DNA of 64,000 bases, taken from assembly GCA_021234535.1 (NCBI GenBank), contig CM037843.1, positions 6,218,820-6,282,819 of the forward strand, written 5' to 3'. The position numbers and the translations under genes are program-made. Positions 35,338 to 48,300 of this stretch are shown piece after piece. This DNA is from Stichopus chloronotus. Lineage: Eukaryota; Echinodermata; Holothuroidea; Aspidochirotida; Stichopodidae. Under the pieces are notes generated by a model that was given only the letters and a program-made list of their open reading frames with translations, was not told the origin of the DNA and did not search any database. Numbering within the stretch: position 1 is the stretch's first letter; the number at the start of each line of letters is the position of its first letter.

Positions 35338-36333
35338 ATTAACCGTTTCTCAATCGTCCTCGATAGAAAACATGTGTTATTATGAAGTCGAGATTGCACA
35401 ATCGAGCCTGTTTGTCAGCTATAGCGGGCGTATATGGGAAGCCGTCAGGGTATTTTACATTAACCGTATAGAGCAGGAGGGTGTCGTAAGTCGTTCACTT
35501 AAAGGGGAAATCAGGGTTTATTTTTGCAATTTATTTCACTACAATTCCCCACCGGTATCGTGCAATGAGATATAACTAACATGATCAAGTTTATCTCAAA
35601 AAATGTGGACAATTTCGAGAAACGAGTCAATTCGCAAAAATCGGTGAAGAACTCCGAAAGCCTGTAACATCCATATTCATCGAATCAAATATGAATATTC
35701 AATACTATCGCCTTTTCAAGGTATGAGGAGGTGTTCCTGAACAATTTCATACGTAGCCTACGTGTGCTGTATGTATCATCAATTGTCACTAAACTCTTGT
35801 TTACTTAGCATTGCACAATGCACGAACAGCATGGGAACCGTAAACATTCGGTTATGTTTATTCATATAACGTCATCTCAGTCTTACCCCTGTGATTGGTC
35901 ACTGTATAGAGGAGGCTGTCTTGTCTTGTACATGAACGTAAATTGTTTTGTACCCGACAAATATAAAGAGTTCTTATTCAACAGTTATTAACGCAATAAC
36001 TAACGTTTCTTCTAACCTCAAACACCTCCCCAACGTCTCTATATTTCGGTGAACAATCAGTTTAGAAAGAAAAATCAACTAAAGGTTAATTTTCTCAGTC
36101 AAACCCTGATTTCCCCTTTAACAAACATTCTAACCCTAAAAATATGATAACATTATTATAATGTATGTAACTTGACAGAAATATTTCATAACTCTGCCTT
36201 CATCATTCTAACACCTTTTAGTTGTGTTAAAAATGAGTAACTATACTTGGAAATATATTTTGAATTTAATATCGAAGTACTGATCGACTCCGGGAGCTCT
36301 GGACACTTATCGAGTCTCGCCTAGGTTCATCCA

Positions 36334-36401
36334 CGATAAACATGGTATAGGGTCCTTGATGAGCCCATCTGGGGCTTCCTGATCCTCAACTTTCAAATTC
36401 A
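36334..36401 (+). repeat. about 68-bp dispersed repeat, copy 1
   Basis: Shares TATAGGGTCCTTGATGAGCC, GGGCTTCCTG and TCTTTCAAATTCA-like words with 37444-37509. Confidence 0.88.
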
Positions 36402-36462
36402 TTATACACCTCTTTCATTCCATTATTCTAATTTCATTACGTTGTTTTTGCAATTGGGGTGA

Positions 36463-36560
36463 TGTCTTGGGGCCAAGATGTCCCTGGGCCGAGTTGTCCC
36501 AGGGCCGAGTTGTCGTTGTCTTGGGTTGAGTTATGTATGGGGCGAAGTTGTCTTGACACC
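36463..36560. repeat. short tandem repeat (GGGCCGAGTTGTCC-like units)
   Basis: About five degenerate 16-20-bp units of GGGCCGAGTTGTCCCA type between 36463 and 36560. Confidence 0.8.
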
Positions 36561-37443
36561 AGTTTGATGGTACCATCAGGGAATTGCTACAGCCTCGCAT
36601 AGGCTAGTCAGTTGCAACTTTGAAAGGGTTGTACAGTTGTAAAATCAAATAAAAGAGCAAATACAAACCAAGAAAGTTCTTGTAAAGCATTATAAAATTT
36701 GGACGTTTTCGAAGATATGACATCCTTATCTCCTCGCAAATATATACAAACGTTTGAACCATGCAAAAAAGGAATGCATGCGAAGAAAAACAACTCGACT
36801 TTTCACTGTAGTCAGGAGAAGACAGTTACAAATAGAGTCAGAAAACAGATAAATTATATGATGAGCAGGTGACCCTTTCAGAGGTCAATGGGATATTCCA
36901 TTCCTACACGATAGACGTAACTTTTTTATTTGAAGTCAACTTAGGCTTGCTTATAAATATTTTAATTTAGTTTTTAGGTCAAAGGATATTTCAAGTAAAA
37001 ATAATTTACGAAAGAACTGTCCTTTATTCGGTGTTTGAGGAAGAAGATGAGAACGTTTCCCTTTATCCCATCTCCTTATGTCGAGAAAGCTTTGACTCAG
37101 TTTGTCAGTTAGTTCTTTAATTCATGCCTCTGAAAGTCGTGGTTATAGATGCAGGAAGAAGTCTTGTCAAAGTAGTTCACTGTGAATAATGTATGACAAC
37201 GGTATACTGTATACAGTCACACTATATAGCTAAAACATATACGAAGTAATTCCAGCCGAGTCAGAGACGTGGGATGAATTTCAAAACACTTTTCAGTGCA
37301 GAAGCAGCTATTGTAAGTCATTAAACTTGTGCTTTTCCTTGTCCGTTTCAACTAATCGCAATGTATCTTACATCAATTGGAAGAAAGTAGGAAACACTTT
37401 TTTTTTTATTTGGGACAATAAAAATTATTGAGGCGTCGCCGAG

Positions 37444-37509
37444 ATTAACATGCTATAGGGTCCTTGATGAGCCCATACTGGGCTTCCTGGTTCTCATCTT
37501 TCAAATTCA
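37444..37509 (+). repeat. about 68-bp dispersed repeat, copy 2
   Basis: Second copy of the sequence at 36334-36401, about 1.1 kb downstream in direct orientation. Confidence 0.88.
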
Positions 37510-38120
37510 AAAGATCATAGAAACTTGAGGGAAAGTGCTTCCGCTTAAACGTGAGGAGCGATACGATATATCACGTATTTATTGGTATTATTTCATGTTA
37601 TTATGGCCCTAAACAAAAAAAAAAATGAAATTAAATATGTAATAACACGTAAAATGAATTAGAGTAGATTATTAATAATAACCTCAGTAAGTATTACAGT
37701 AAAACTCCGAGAATATTTAGCCATGATATGCATCGTACACTACGTTTTGCATTTTTCTTCTTTTTTCTTTTTCCCGGTTATAGGCATAGGCCTATCTTCT
37801 CAACAGATTTGTGGCAGAAATGATTTACAAATAACATTCAATCAGAGAATGTCCAATAAACAGAAAAAACTTTATTTGTTTTTATTTCTATGTTAACTTT
37901 CCATGCACACTCAATATTCATGAGTAGGCCTTTGTGTCTTATGCCCACTCAAACCATAACATGATATCATACATTTTGACAAATCTCAAGATTTGTACTC
38001 CTTCACCTTTCCTAATATCTCTGATCATAACTCAATCTTGTCAGATTTATCAGGTATATGATATACATTTCTCGAGACACGAAAGTGACATCTAACAAAA
38101 CAAGACTATCTATTTGGTGT

Positions 38121-38204
38121 TTATGCCTCTCCCTAGCTTTGAACGTGGAAAATTGTTTGGTCAAAGGTCATCAGCGATTACCTTCAGAGTTCAAGTAAAT
38201 ATTG
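38121..38204 (+). repeat. dispersed repeat, copy 1 (TTATGCCTCTCC family)
   Basis: TTATGCCTCTCCCTAGCTTT through AAGTAAATATTG matches 43539-43623; an ATATTCATGAGTAG word lies upstream of both copies (37914, 43521). Confidence 0.8.
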
Positions 38205-40399
38205 TCGTCACAGGGGAGAGAATGGGGGGGGGGGTGGTATGGCCTCGAATCCGTATTTTGATGAAAAGCAAATTTATACTTGAAAACGTATCTTAGTTAC
38301 TTACTTGGGGTGGGGTAAACTTTAAATGCTATTTCTTTAGAGAGGTGATATCGACCAAAAAGTTTCCAGTATGCTTCAAGCCAACCGACGGTGTCTCCGA
38401 GTAGCGGTATATGTCCTATCATAGACAAAGGAGTGATATGTGTCCCATCCCAGTCATTAGACTTTGGTAGCACCCCTGTCCCACATTATACACACTCGAC
38501 GGCCTGTCTTAACTTGGTTTACCTGAGCTATGTATAAGTATCCATGAATGCCAGTGTTATACTGATACTACATGTCTGCAGGACTTTAAATCCCTAGATG
38601 AGCCTCCTAAAATCAACCTTTACGGCAGGTATTGGCATATACTTTTTATTTTGTTTTATTAATTGTTTTTACGAATGCAACTACTATTCGGTGTGGGGTA
38701 ATACTTAATACACGTCCATTGTGCTAATCATAATAGGCCTAATTCAATCTCAGACAAGGTGTGGAATTAAACATAGAGATACATACAGTTGCGTGCAATC
38801 TTTTCCTACCTAAGCAAGCTCAACATAAGCTGTCAATTATCCTTTCATCTATTTTGAATGATACACACTGTTTTTCCCCTTCTTGCCATGTCGATGTACA
38901 TGCAGTCTGCTAGTGGTACAATTCTTTGACATGAATGTGCTCGAATCTAAAATAGATATGTTTCACTGAATCAAATCTGAAATCATTTCATGCACTCAAA
39001 AATCGTGACTGCATTCATGTGCTACGATGTATATAACTAAAATTTTGATTTAGAGGAACTTATGTAGGCTTGAAAGCTTTGATTTTTACTCCGTTGATTT
39101 TCATTATGTCACCCCATATGCTGATTCCTAAATTCCTGTATAACTATGCTACCCTTGCCTGTTGGTTTCATTTTTTTAAATATCCGTGACCCTTGTAGCA
39201 TTTCAAGGAAACTTATCTTCTCTCCTTTTCTGTTTGTCATAAATGCTCGAAATTCTCTTCATCACCCAAATCTCCCATCCCATCTTGACACCGTTTTTTA
39301 TTCAACAAGTTATAGACCTTGTTTTCAGAACCAGGATTGCCAGCTCTCACGTGCTAAAAAATACTTGTCAAATGATAAAGCAAATTTCACAAGTACAGTC
39401 ACACTTCGCAAACTGGTCGAAAATTCAGGTTCTTCATTGGCAAACTTGGATTATCTTTTAAGAAGTGATACCTACTGTTAGTTTGACAACGGTATACTAT
39501 AAGCCTCTTGTTTATTGACAGAACACAAAATTGATTAATCCAATTTTTGAACATTTGGCTTGCCATGGATCTGTAGAATTGTTGCTTTCACCGCGGGAAA
39601 GTCTTTTCACTGCATATACAGTATAGTGGTACTCAGTCAGTAAAGTGTTTACAGAGCTAGAGATGTGATGTCTGTGCAGTATACTGATATATGGTACATA
39701 TGAAGAACTTTGCTTCCGTGACAAGACGGCTTTGACAGACCCGGGTTTCAACGAGCCTAGAGTTAGATGATATTGTGGAAATAATAACAGCTTCAAACTC
39801 ATGTATTTATTGTTTTGTGCAGTACGTTAGGTAATTCTCCTCTGTAATGAAAGTCAGGAGATTACCCCCTTGGTCACTTGTTTACCGTAGCTGTCAGTAC
39901 TAGCCTAAGGCATTACAACTAAGCTAAGTAACCAGTAACTTAGTAAATACTTAGCTAAGCTTAGGCTAGGCTAGACTACCATCAAAGTGCACCGCAAGTA
40001 ACAATGAACAGTAGCCTAGTGGTACTGGTAGTATGATTTTTGACTCTGACCTGAACTCTGAACAAAAAATCAGTTAGTAGTAGTGGTGCGGTAATAGTAG
40101 AGTTAGTAGGAGTAAGGTTACCATATTTCTCAAAGCTGAAAGTGGGACATAATTTACTGTAATGTAGAGAAAGGGAGGGAAGGTTGTGGACATCATAGTC
40201 ATAGACTTCAGAGGCCGCATGCAAAAAGTCCATATGCTGGAAATTCTCTCTTGGCATGTAACCATTCATTCTCTATGTGATTTGTACATGCACCTCCTAA
40301 AAGTACGAATTTAGTAATACAGTTGTATGTATCATTAGGTATGAATGAAAAATGTTTATGATTATGTTATGAATATGATATTGCATTATTGACATCATT

Positions 40400-40775
40400 T
40401 ACTGTTTTGTAACATACCGGTCTGGGTTTTTGAATTCCATTGAACGGTTCATCGTCAATTGTCGGTAGCTCCATGTTATGTGGTTTGGAGTAGGATTTCC
40501 AGCAATCGCTGTGTGTTATCGAGCCAGGAAGGATCCATTTTTGCATGAGGGACAGGGGTGTTTGTTCATCTCGGGCCTCAACTGTCTTCATGAACATTTT
40601 TTGTCCGTTATTTCTTTCTCTTCCTTGGAGCACCCACTGACCCTCTTGTATACGTCCTCTGTGATATTTACGTTTGCCGAATTTGGCCTCATCAATTTTG
40701 ACCTCTATGCCTGGACCTCCTATTGCCTCACTGTATCAAATGGGGTATTCCTCAAAAACTTCTCCTGCAAAATTA
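40400..40775 (-). pseudogene. broken ISXO2/IS1595-type (Merlin-like) transposase
   Basis: Minus-strand translation gives NFAGEVFEEYPI, an in-frame TGA (40736-40738), then YSEAIGGPGIEVKIDEAKFG, KRKYHRGR, EGQWVLQG, an open stretch and ILPGSITHSDCWKSYSK. The I-D-E and S-D-C-W-K-(S/A)-Y boxes hold the first two acidic catalytic residues of the DDE-type ISXO2 domain (D codons at 40691-40693 and 40506-40508). The expected V-N-H-S-x-x-F-V box is degraded to TIDDEPFNGI. The N-terminal part and terminal repeats were not found. Merlin DNA transposons carry this domain in animals. Confidence 0.8.
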
Positions 40776-42242
40776 CGCTGAACTCATATTTATTCATGAA
40801 ATGTTGTGGCACTTTCTGCTCCACCTGTATGTAAATTGTAGTAATTGACTTATTGTCAGATAACTCTTTTCAACCAGGAATATTTGCGTATGGACTGCGT
40901 GGACTAATGTAGATTAAGTTTGTCTCTGTAACGACATCTCCATCTGTCAATTTAATAAGTATTTTCAAATGTTGTCAATGAAGAATGCATTTACATTGAA
41001 TTTTTCTTAATTTCCTATTTGGGAGTGTAGTTTATTGAAGTCGGAGTCTCTACTAGAGTAGAAATTAAAAGAATCGTGTATTTAGTACAACTCACCTATA
41101 ACCGTCACTAGACTAGAGTCCAGAAACAGCTTCTAGTTTCATTGGTTCCCTACATTTGGAACATATGGGCGAATGGTGTATTAGTTTATGTTCTTGCAAC
41201 CATTTTATGGTGGTCAGCTTATCTTGTAGGATGCTTCTTTTTAGCTTTAGAAATCTCTCAAAACGTTTGTGGATTTCTTTGTTGCGTGTAATGTATCTGT
41301 CAATGGAAAAACTGCTAAAGGTTATGAAATCTGACTGTCCTTTAAAACTCCTGAACGGTTGGTTAACCGTTTAACCATCGCAAGCCTAGTCTGCACCTAA
41401 GTGGAGTGCCCCCATAGGCACTTAGTGTAAAATAGAATTTTTGGAGAAAAATGCCCCATAGATCGCAGGAAATCAACATTCTTTAACTCTGCAAGTAGGT
41501 TCCTGAGAATGAAACTGTTACTATTTTCTTGGGTGGAAAACCCTTCTCCTTAACATCATGGGACGTTTTCTGCTATAGTCTATATAGAGCTTCAATTCAA
41601 GTAGAGTAGTTGAAGAAAGAATTTTTGCGGCAATCATTGGTTCATTTTTCGTTTAATATATTTTCCTTTTAAGAGCAGTGTCTGGTAAACTGGTTTATGC
41701 ATTTTTTTGTCACTTACTGGATCGTTCAACCCGATTACCCAAATTCCCCTGACTGTCCATTCTCCTGCCAACTAACCTTTTAGACTGTGTGAAGACTTAC
41801 TGTTTAGCTGCGGTAATTAAATTTTATTAGTACAGTAGGTTACCCAAGACCTATTGATATATTCCTAGTCTTGAAAAGTCTTTGCTTACTTTTCCAACCC
41901 TTGCCTGCTTTTGGACCATTACATTACCAACCTGCAGCCTTATTATTTTGAATTGGGTTGCGATGCCTTCTTTCCGTAAAAAATGTTTTTAAAATTCCAT
42001 GAGAATATAACTGTAATGATGTAATTTAGGCTGCCAAAGTTAAGATCTTCTTTGAAGAAGAACAACAATACCATGGGTTAACATCAGTGGAACCTCATTT
42101 TACTTGTTTCCCTCAAACAGACTAAGAGGGTTTGTGATCATCACATTACAGTTATGAAGAGTAAAACAAACCAGTAGTCATGAGCCAAAGGTGTATCAGA
42201 AACCAGAAATAAAGTAGATTCACGGTTTTTTTTTCTTTTCAG

Positions 42243-42393
42243 ATGTCAGTTATTAACAGCATGTCTGTCCTTATCTCAAGTAACGACACAACCAACCAGT
42301 CGAGAGTCCATCTTCTGCCGTGTGCTATAAAGACCAACAGCCCAGCAAAGGTGGACACATTCTTTACAACCATCATTCAGGAAGGTGAAGCAG
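42243..42393 (+). CDS. RNASEH2C: RNASEH2C exon 1 (coding): N-terminus with RVHLLPC
   Basis: The ATG follows directly on a strong acceptor (T-rich tract then cttttcag), so a 5' untranslated exon probably lies upstream; I could not locate it. Encodes MSVINSMSVLISS, then SRVHLLPCAIKTN and VDTFFTTIIQEGEA. The donor GAAGCAG|GTACTG leaves phase 1. A second in-frame ATG at codon 7 is an alternative start. The first intron begins with a (TATG)-type microsatellite about 10 bp after the donor. Confidence 0.92.
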
Positions 42394-45300
42394 GTACTGT
42401 ACGTATGTATTAATGTATGTATGTATTTATGTATGTATTTATGTATGTATTTATGTATGTATGTATTCATGTATGTACGTACGTATGTTTGTGCATGCGT
42501 GCGCGTTTGCCCGCGGGCCCGTCCGTCCTGCCCGTCCATCCTTCATCTTTCTATATGGTAAGATCATCCAGGAGAGGGGAGAGATACCTGTAGTAGAATT
42601 TTGATCTGTGGATGCTTCTTTACTAATTCTGAGTTGCAACAAATGTGTAATTATCTTTCAGTTGTACTTTACACCCTCAAGGTGAACTAATTCAACAAAA
42701 TGAGCCCAAACTTTCTTTTCTGATTACATCATATGCTGATGTGCAGTGTTCTAGCGTGAGAACTGGAGATGACGTGTAAGGGTGCCATAACAGGAGTGCG
42801 GTTACAGCGTCATAAGTAAAGTATGGGTATGGGTCTGAAAGGAGGCTGGACCAGTGGGTATGGGTACAAGAACGGGTCTCAGTACATGAGCAGGGTATAA
42901 ATATAGGAACTACGACTCAAGTACAGGTACCAGTACATTTGAGAGTATGCAGTAAGTGAGTTCAGGTACTACAATGCTGCTAATGTGGACGAAAATTATG
43001 GTTAGCAACATTTCCAGTAGTAGCAGCGACAAGATTGCTGGCAATGTCCATGCGAGGGGTGGACAGTTTTCTCCTTTCAGTGCTTATATGTGTGATTAAG
43101 AACAATCCTGTGAACAAACAAGTTTTGAGGACACAACTAGACCACACTGAGGCCATTGTTGTGCTTCTCAGAGGTGAGAGACCTGCTGTGTTACGTGTTC
43201 TATGTTCAAACTGTGCAGTCTAATACAGGTATAAGTTTTAGATGCTTCTTTGCAAAGATCAAAAGTCTGTTGTGTTTTCTTTTGAGACTGTCACGACATG
43301 CTCCAAGATTATTGCCATCTAGCATACCTCCTTAAGGAAAGTATGTAGTTTTTGACATGTATACATGTTGCATAAATTTTGCACTCTCTTTCACGCTGGG
43401 TGTAAGCATATCTCCTTCACAGGATGATAAAAATGATCTACAAATAGCAAATTCAGTCAGAAAGTCCCCCAGTAGACACAAAAAATTTTCAATGATCCCT
43501 GTGTTGATGTCCCACACAAAATATTCATGAGTAGTTATTTTATGCCTCTCCTTAGCTTTTGAACATGGAATGTTCTTTGATCAGACATCATCAGTGAACC
43601 TGAACTCAGCAGGTAAACATTGATGACCTTTGACCAATCAACATTAAGTATGAGGCACATTGTAAGAGTTACAGAGATTTGTTTCTGCAGGAACAAGTCA
43701 ATTATCAAGCTCAGTTTAACATGCCATTTCTTGTCACATGCAATGGCCTCAAAAGTTGCAGCAGGGGATATTTCTCCAATCAGATATGTGCCCCTGTTTT
43801 TGGACTCAAGTGCTGTCAGTCCATTGATTCCATCAGTTGATTGCATTTGAAAGCCTAAACAAGTTTTTAGCTGGTGTGGTGAAATAAGCAGAATTTGCTG
43901 CCATGATTGGAGTCAGGAATTTTATGATTGTGTAGGACCGCCAGTTCTGATCAAAGATGAAGATGAATATATCCTCTTTCAGGTTGCACAGCCACCTTCA
44001 GAGGCAGAGAACTTCGTGGACGAACGTTGCCCGTTCCGGATGGTTTTAAAGGTAATTTCTTGTCAGCTGCCTTGGCATATTCATTCCTCATCTCTGGTCT
44101 AAATTAAGACAATATCTGAGTGACGTAATGTCCTGTGTTATCCACAGAAGCAAAAACAGAGGAACAGATGATTTATCACTTCTCAAACAATTTTTGGCCA
44201 AATAAAATAAAAGATAGTTGTTTCTTGTCCCTACCTGCATGTTTTTTCCCCACTACATGGCTTTTTAACCCAATATTTTTCAGCATCAAAAGTAGAATGT
44301 TGTATGGGAAATTTCTTGTCCTCATGGCAAAAATCATCAGTCCATGTCTTTGTTACTGTATGTATCGCTCATGGACATGGTGCTGTACTGCCTTGTATGT
44401 AAGTTCGAACATATCACCACTGTGGTGATCGGCAGACACAGTATGCCTTTCCGCTCACTAACCTTTTGGGATCCTGCCTAAAAGTCCCGAAAGACAGCAT
44501 GCTCAAATTTTCTGGAAAGTAAGGACAAGCAGCTAATTTCCTTTTTCTTGGCATGACTGATTTTCATGCATTCAAGAGAGGAAGACAAACACATGACTTG
44601 ATTGAATTCCAAATTTCAATTAAATACAAAGCTTTACACAGTCAGCCTGCATCCATTAAGGGACTATCACAGATTCAACTTAATGATCTGTGGCCATTGT
44701 ATGACTTAGTAATGATCATACAAGGCTTTTTCTTGTAAAAGCAACACCCCTTTTTTCCACATATGTATTGAAATTGTAACACATTTAGAGTGAATTAAAA
44801 GAACATCCAGGACAACCTCATGCATAGTTCATATCATGGTATTTTTATGACTGAAAAGTTGTGCAATGGTTCTGCTCGCTCTTGTCACAAGCAACTTCTA
44901 CATGATAGGCTTGGCCGGCGTATTCAAAAGTTTTGTGGTTCCAAACTACACATATCTATCCAATGAGAATTGGAGCAGATTAAGTGTTGTTAGGAAAATT
45001 GCTTTGTATTATTATAAATTTTCAAGAATATTTGGAAGATTTACCAATTCTTTGATTTATGAATGCTAAGCAGTCAATAGATGCAGACAAGAACACGTCA
45101 CAATTAGTATCTTCAGCATCTATGGTCTAAATTCTAAGCAGCTCTTCATTGGTAAAACTCTATCATATCTCCTTTTTTGTGGTTCACAGGAATTATTTTA
45201 CAGGAGCCAAACAGGCCTTTCATAGAAGACCATGTAAGTTTTTCCTTTTAATGCCATCCTTTGTATACCTGACAATTTTTGTTAACACCTATTCTTTCTT

Positions 45301-48300
45301 AAAATGCCCAAGTGAATTGCATGTATGAGTTGTTGATTTATCACATGGACTTACCATTTTTGTGACCTGAAATGTTTGCACCATTAAAACAGTAGTTAAA
45401 TGGTAGTAATACATCCTGCTTTGTCTTGTTCATCCCTGTTCAGTATGTACTTCTGCAGACTGTAGACACAGTTGTTTCTATGGCCATGAAGACAAGTGAG
45501 TGCATTGCATGGTGTGTGATGGAATTGTAGAAAGGTGGGCATTATTCGCACGGATGCCTCGTAAAATGTGCCAGTGCTCCTACCCCCTGCCGGCCCTAAA
45601 ATAACTCCTAATCCTTAACACTAACAGCTAGGTGATTGGTACTGCAACTAGAATTTTTAGGCCAAATAATTTTACCAGAACCGGCTTCTGTTGCAATGTA
45701 CAGGAACATACGTGCCAATAATGACAACATTGTAGAAAAGGTCCTACAAATGCCTGCCTTTCCTTATTATAATGATAAGATATGTTAGGCACTGTATTCA
45801 ATATAACACCAAATTTAAAAAATGACCTCAAGGTGCTTTACAAGTAGGAGCCCCTGAAAAGATAAGAACCAAAACACAGGATGCTGCAAAGACATGTTAG
45901 GAATTACTGCAAAAATAACTGAAAAAGTGTAAATACAAAACAGCAATGAATAAAAAGATAAGGCAATAGGAGATATGGATATTAATCATTATAGTTCTGT
46001 TGCAACCTATAATGTTTTTTGTATTTGTCTGTTAAAAATGTACTTTTTGTAAAGTTTGTCTTTTAAGAATATACTTTTGGAACTTTCTTGAACTGTCACT
46101 ACACATTTAGTTGAAAAATTCTTCATACTGTGAATCACTTTAAGAAGGTTTTTGATACTGATGAAATCATATCCTTTTGTAATCATGTGACGGTGCATGT
46201 GTGTGTGTGTATGTGTTTTTTTTAAGCCTACCTTGTAAACATGATATCTCAAGGATGAAAGCTTGGACAGGTCTCATACAGCATTTAGTACATACGTGTA
46301 CCACATTGAGTACAAGAACCTTATTATTTTTGGTGAAAGTAAAACGTCATTTGGGGTCAACAGGGGTCAAATAATGAATACCTTGTAAACAAGATATCTA
46401 AAGAAGGGAAGCTTGGATAAATCTCATATTTAGTGTGTAGGTGAACCACTTTGAGTACAAGATTCCTTTTTATGTTGATGAAAGTCAAACGTCATTTGAG
46501 GTCAACTGGGTAAAATTTTAAAAAGTTTGTTACACAATATCTCAAGAAGGAAGTTTGGACGTTTTTCATATTTAGTACATAGGACATACCACATAGGACA
46601 TATAGGACATAAAGGACATATAGTACACATAGGACATTCCACATTAATTATAAGAGCCCTTTTGTTTTTGGTGGAGATCGAAGGTCATGTGGGGTCAATG
46701 GGTCAAATTTTGAAAACCTTGTAAATACAATATTTCAAGAAGGGAGGCTTGGGAAAAAGTCATATGTGGTGTGTTGGTGTACCACATTGAGTCCAAGATG
46801 CCTGTAGACTTTGGTTGAGGTTAAAGGTAATTTGAGGTAACAGGGGTCAAATTGTGAAAACCTTGTAAAGGCCTTATCTCAAGAATGGAAGCTTGGACAA
46901 ATGTCATATGTGGTATGTTGGTGTATCACATTAAATGCAACGTCCTTATCAATTTTGGTGGAAGTTAAAAGTCATTTGAGGTCGAGAAGGGTCAAACTGT
47001 GAATACTTTATAAACATTGTAAACATGTAAACATTGTAAACACCATATCTCAAGAGGGGAAGCTTGGAAAAACATCTTAAGTGTTATGTTGCTGCACCAC
47101 ATTGATTACAAGATCACTTTTGATGTTGGTTAAGGTCAAAGATCATTTGAGGTCAACGTGGCTCAAATTGTGAAAATGTTGTAAACATGATATCTCAAGA
47201 AAGGAAAACTTGGGCAGATCTCCCTTTAAGAATTTAGGTGTATCCATTGTGTATACAAGAATTCCATTGTCTTTGGTGAAGTTTAAAGGTCATTTGAAGT
47301 CAACAGGGTCACATTATGAAAGTCTTGTAAATGTCATATCTCAAGAAGGGAAGCTTTGACATATGTCATATTCTGTATGTAGTTGTATCTCATTAGGTAC
47401 AAGAACTGTTTGGTTTTTAAATGGAAGTCAAAGGTCATTCAATGTCAGCGAGGGTCAAATTGTGAAAACTTTTTAGACATGATCTCAAGAAAGGAAGCTT
47501 GTACGGTTTTCGTTTTTCATGTAAAGCATAGGTAGCCTTTGACACATACCAATTGCTATAATATCATCAGAAAAAAAAATGCTCATAATTGGATCATCAA
47601 AACCACAATGCATTTGTGCATTCTGGTTGTAATGGTAATGACAGGCACTCCATTATCGACAAGAAGGGGATTTTCAGAAAATTTTCCCAGATAAACATTT
47701 TACTGGTGCCAGATCTGTGTGCTGTCATAAATTAAAAAAAGGTTTTGCATATTATATCTTCATAGATAAACATGGAGTCATCATGCAGTGCTCACCTATG
47801 AGTGAGGCACATTTACTCCATTTTTATCAAATAGCCAATTTTGATCAAAGATAATCCTTTGGATTGCATACATTTAACATTGATTTCAAGATCATGTTTG
47901 ACTGTGGTGGAGGTCAAAGGTCATTTGAGATCAACAGGCATGAAATTGTGAAAATGTAAACACAATATCTCAAGAACGAAAACTTTGGCAGATGTCCCAT
48001 TAAGAATGTAGGTGTATCTCTGAGTATATAAGAATTCCATTGTCTAGGGTGAAGGTCAAAGGTCATTTGAGGTGAACATGGTCATTCTGGCTCTAACGGT
48101 AATGATGGGCACTCCATTATCAGACAAGAAGGGGATTTTCAGGAAAGGTTCCTAGATCAAACATTTAACCGGTGCCAGGTGCAGTCATAAATTAAAAAAG
48201 ATTTTGCATATTGTATCTTCATAAATAAACGTGAAGTGATCATGCAGTGCTTACCTAGGAGTGAGGCACATTCACTCCATTTCTATCAAATAGCAAATTT

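Larger units (their letters stand above)
35338..42242. other. intergenic region between RRP15 and RNASEH2C
   Basis: The two genes diverge from here, so it holds the RRP15 promoter side and any 5' exon of RNASEH2C. Contents: small dispersed and tandem repeats, a G run near 38225 and the broken ISXO2-like transposase. The frame at 39146-39481 (111 codons) is unassigned. Confidence 0.7.

Noticed and set aside
39146..39481. 111-codon plus-strand frame
   Set aside because: No recognisable domain, no splice context, composition like the surrounding AT-rich sequence.
40478..40834. 118-codon plus-strand frame
   Set aside because: Antisense shadow of the ISXO2-like transposase remnant.
42276..42642. 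Tyrosine/threonine-rich frames on both strands
   Set aside because: Microsatellite and antisense of RNASEH2C exon 1.
46527..46724. Histidine/glycine-rich frame (IGHIGHKGHIVHIGH)
   Set aside because: Translation of the GGACATA expansion within the satellite.
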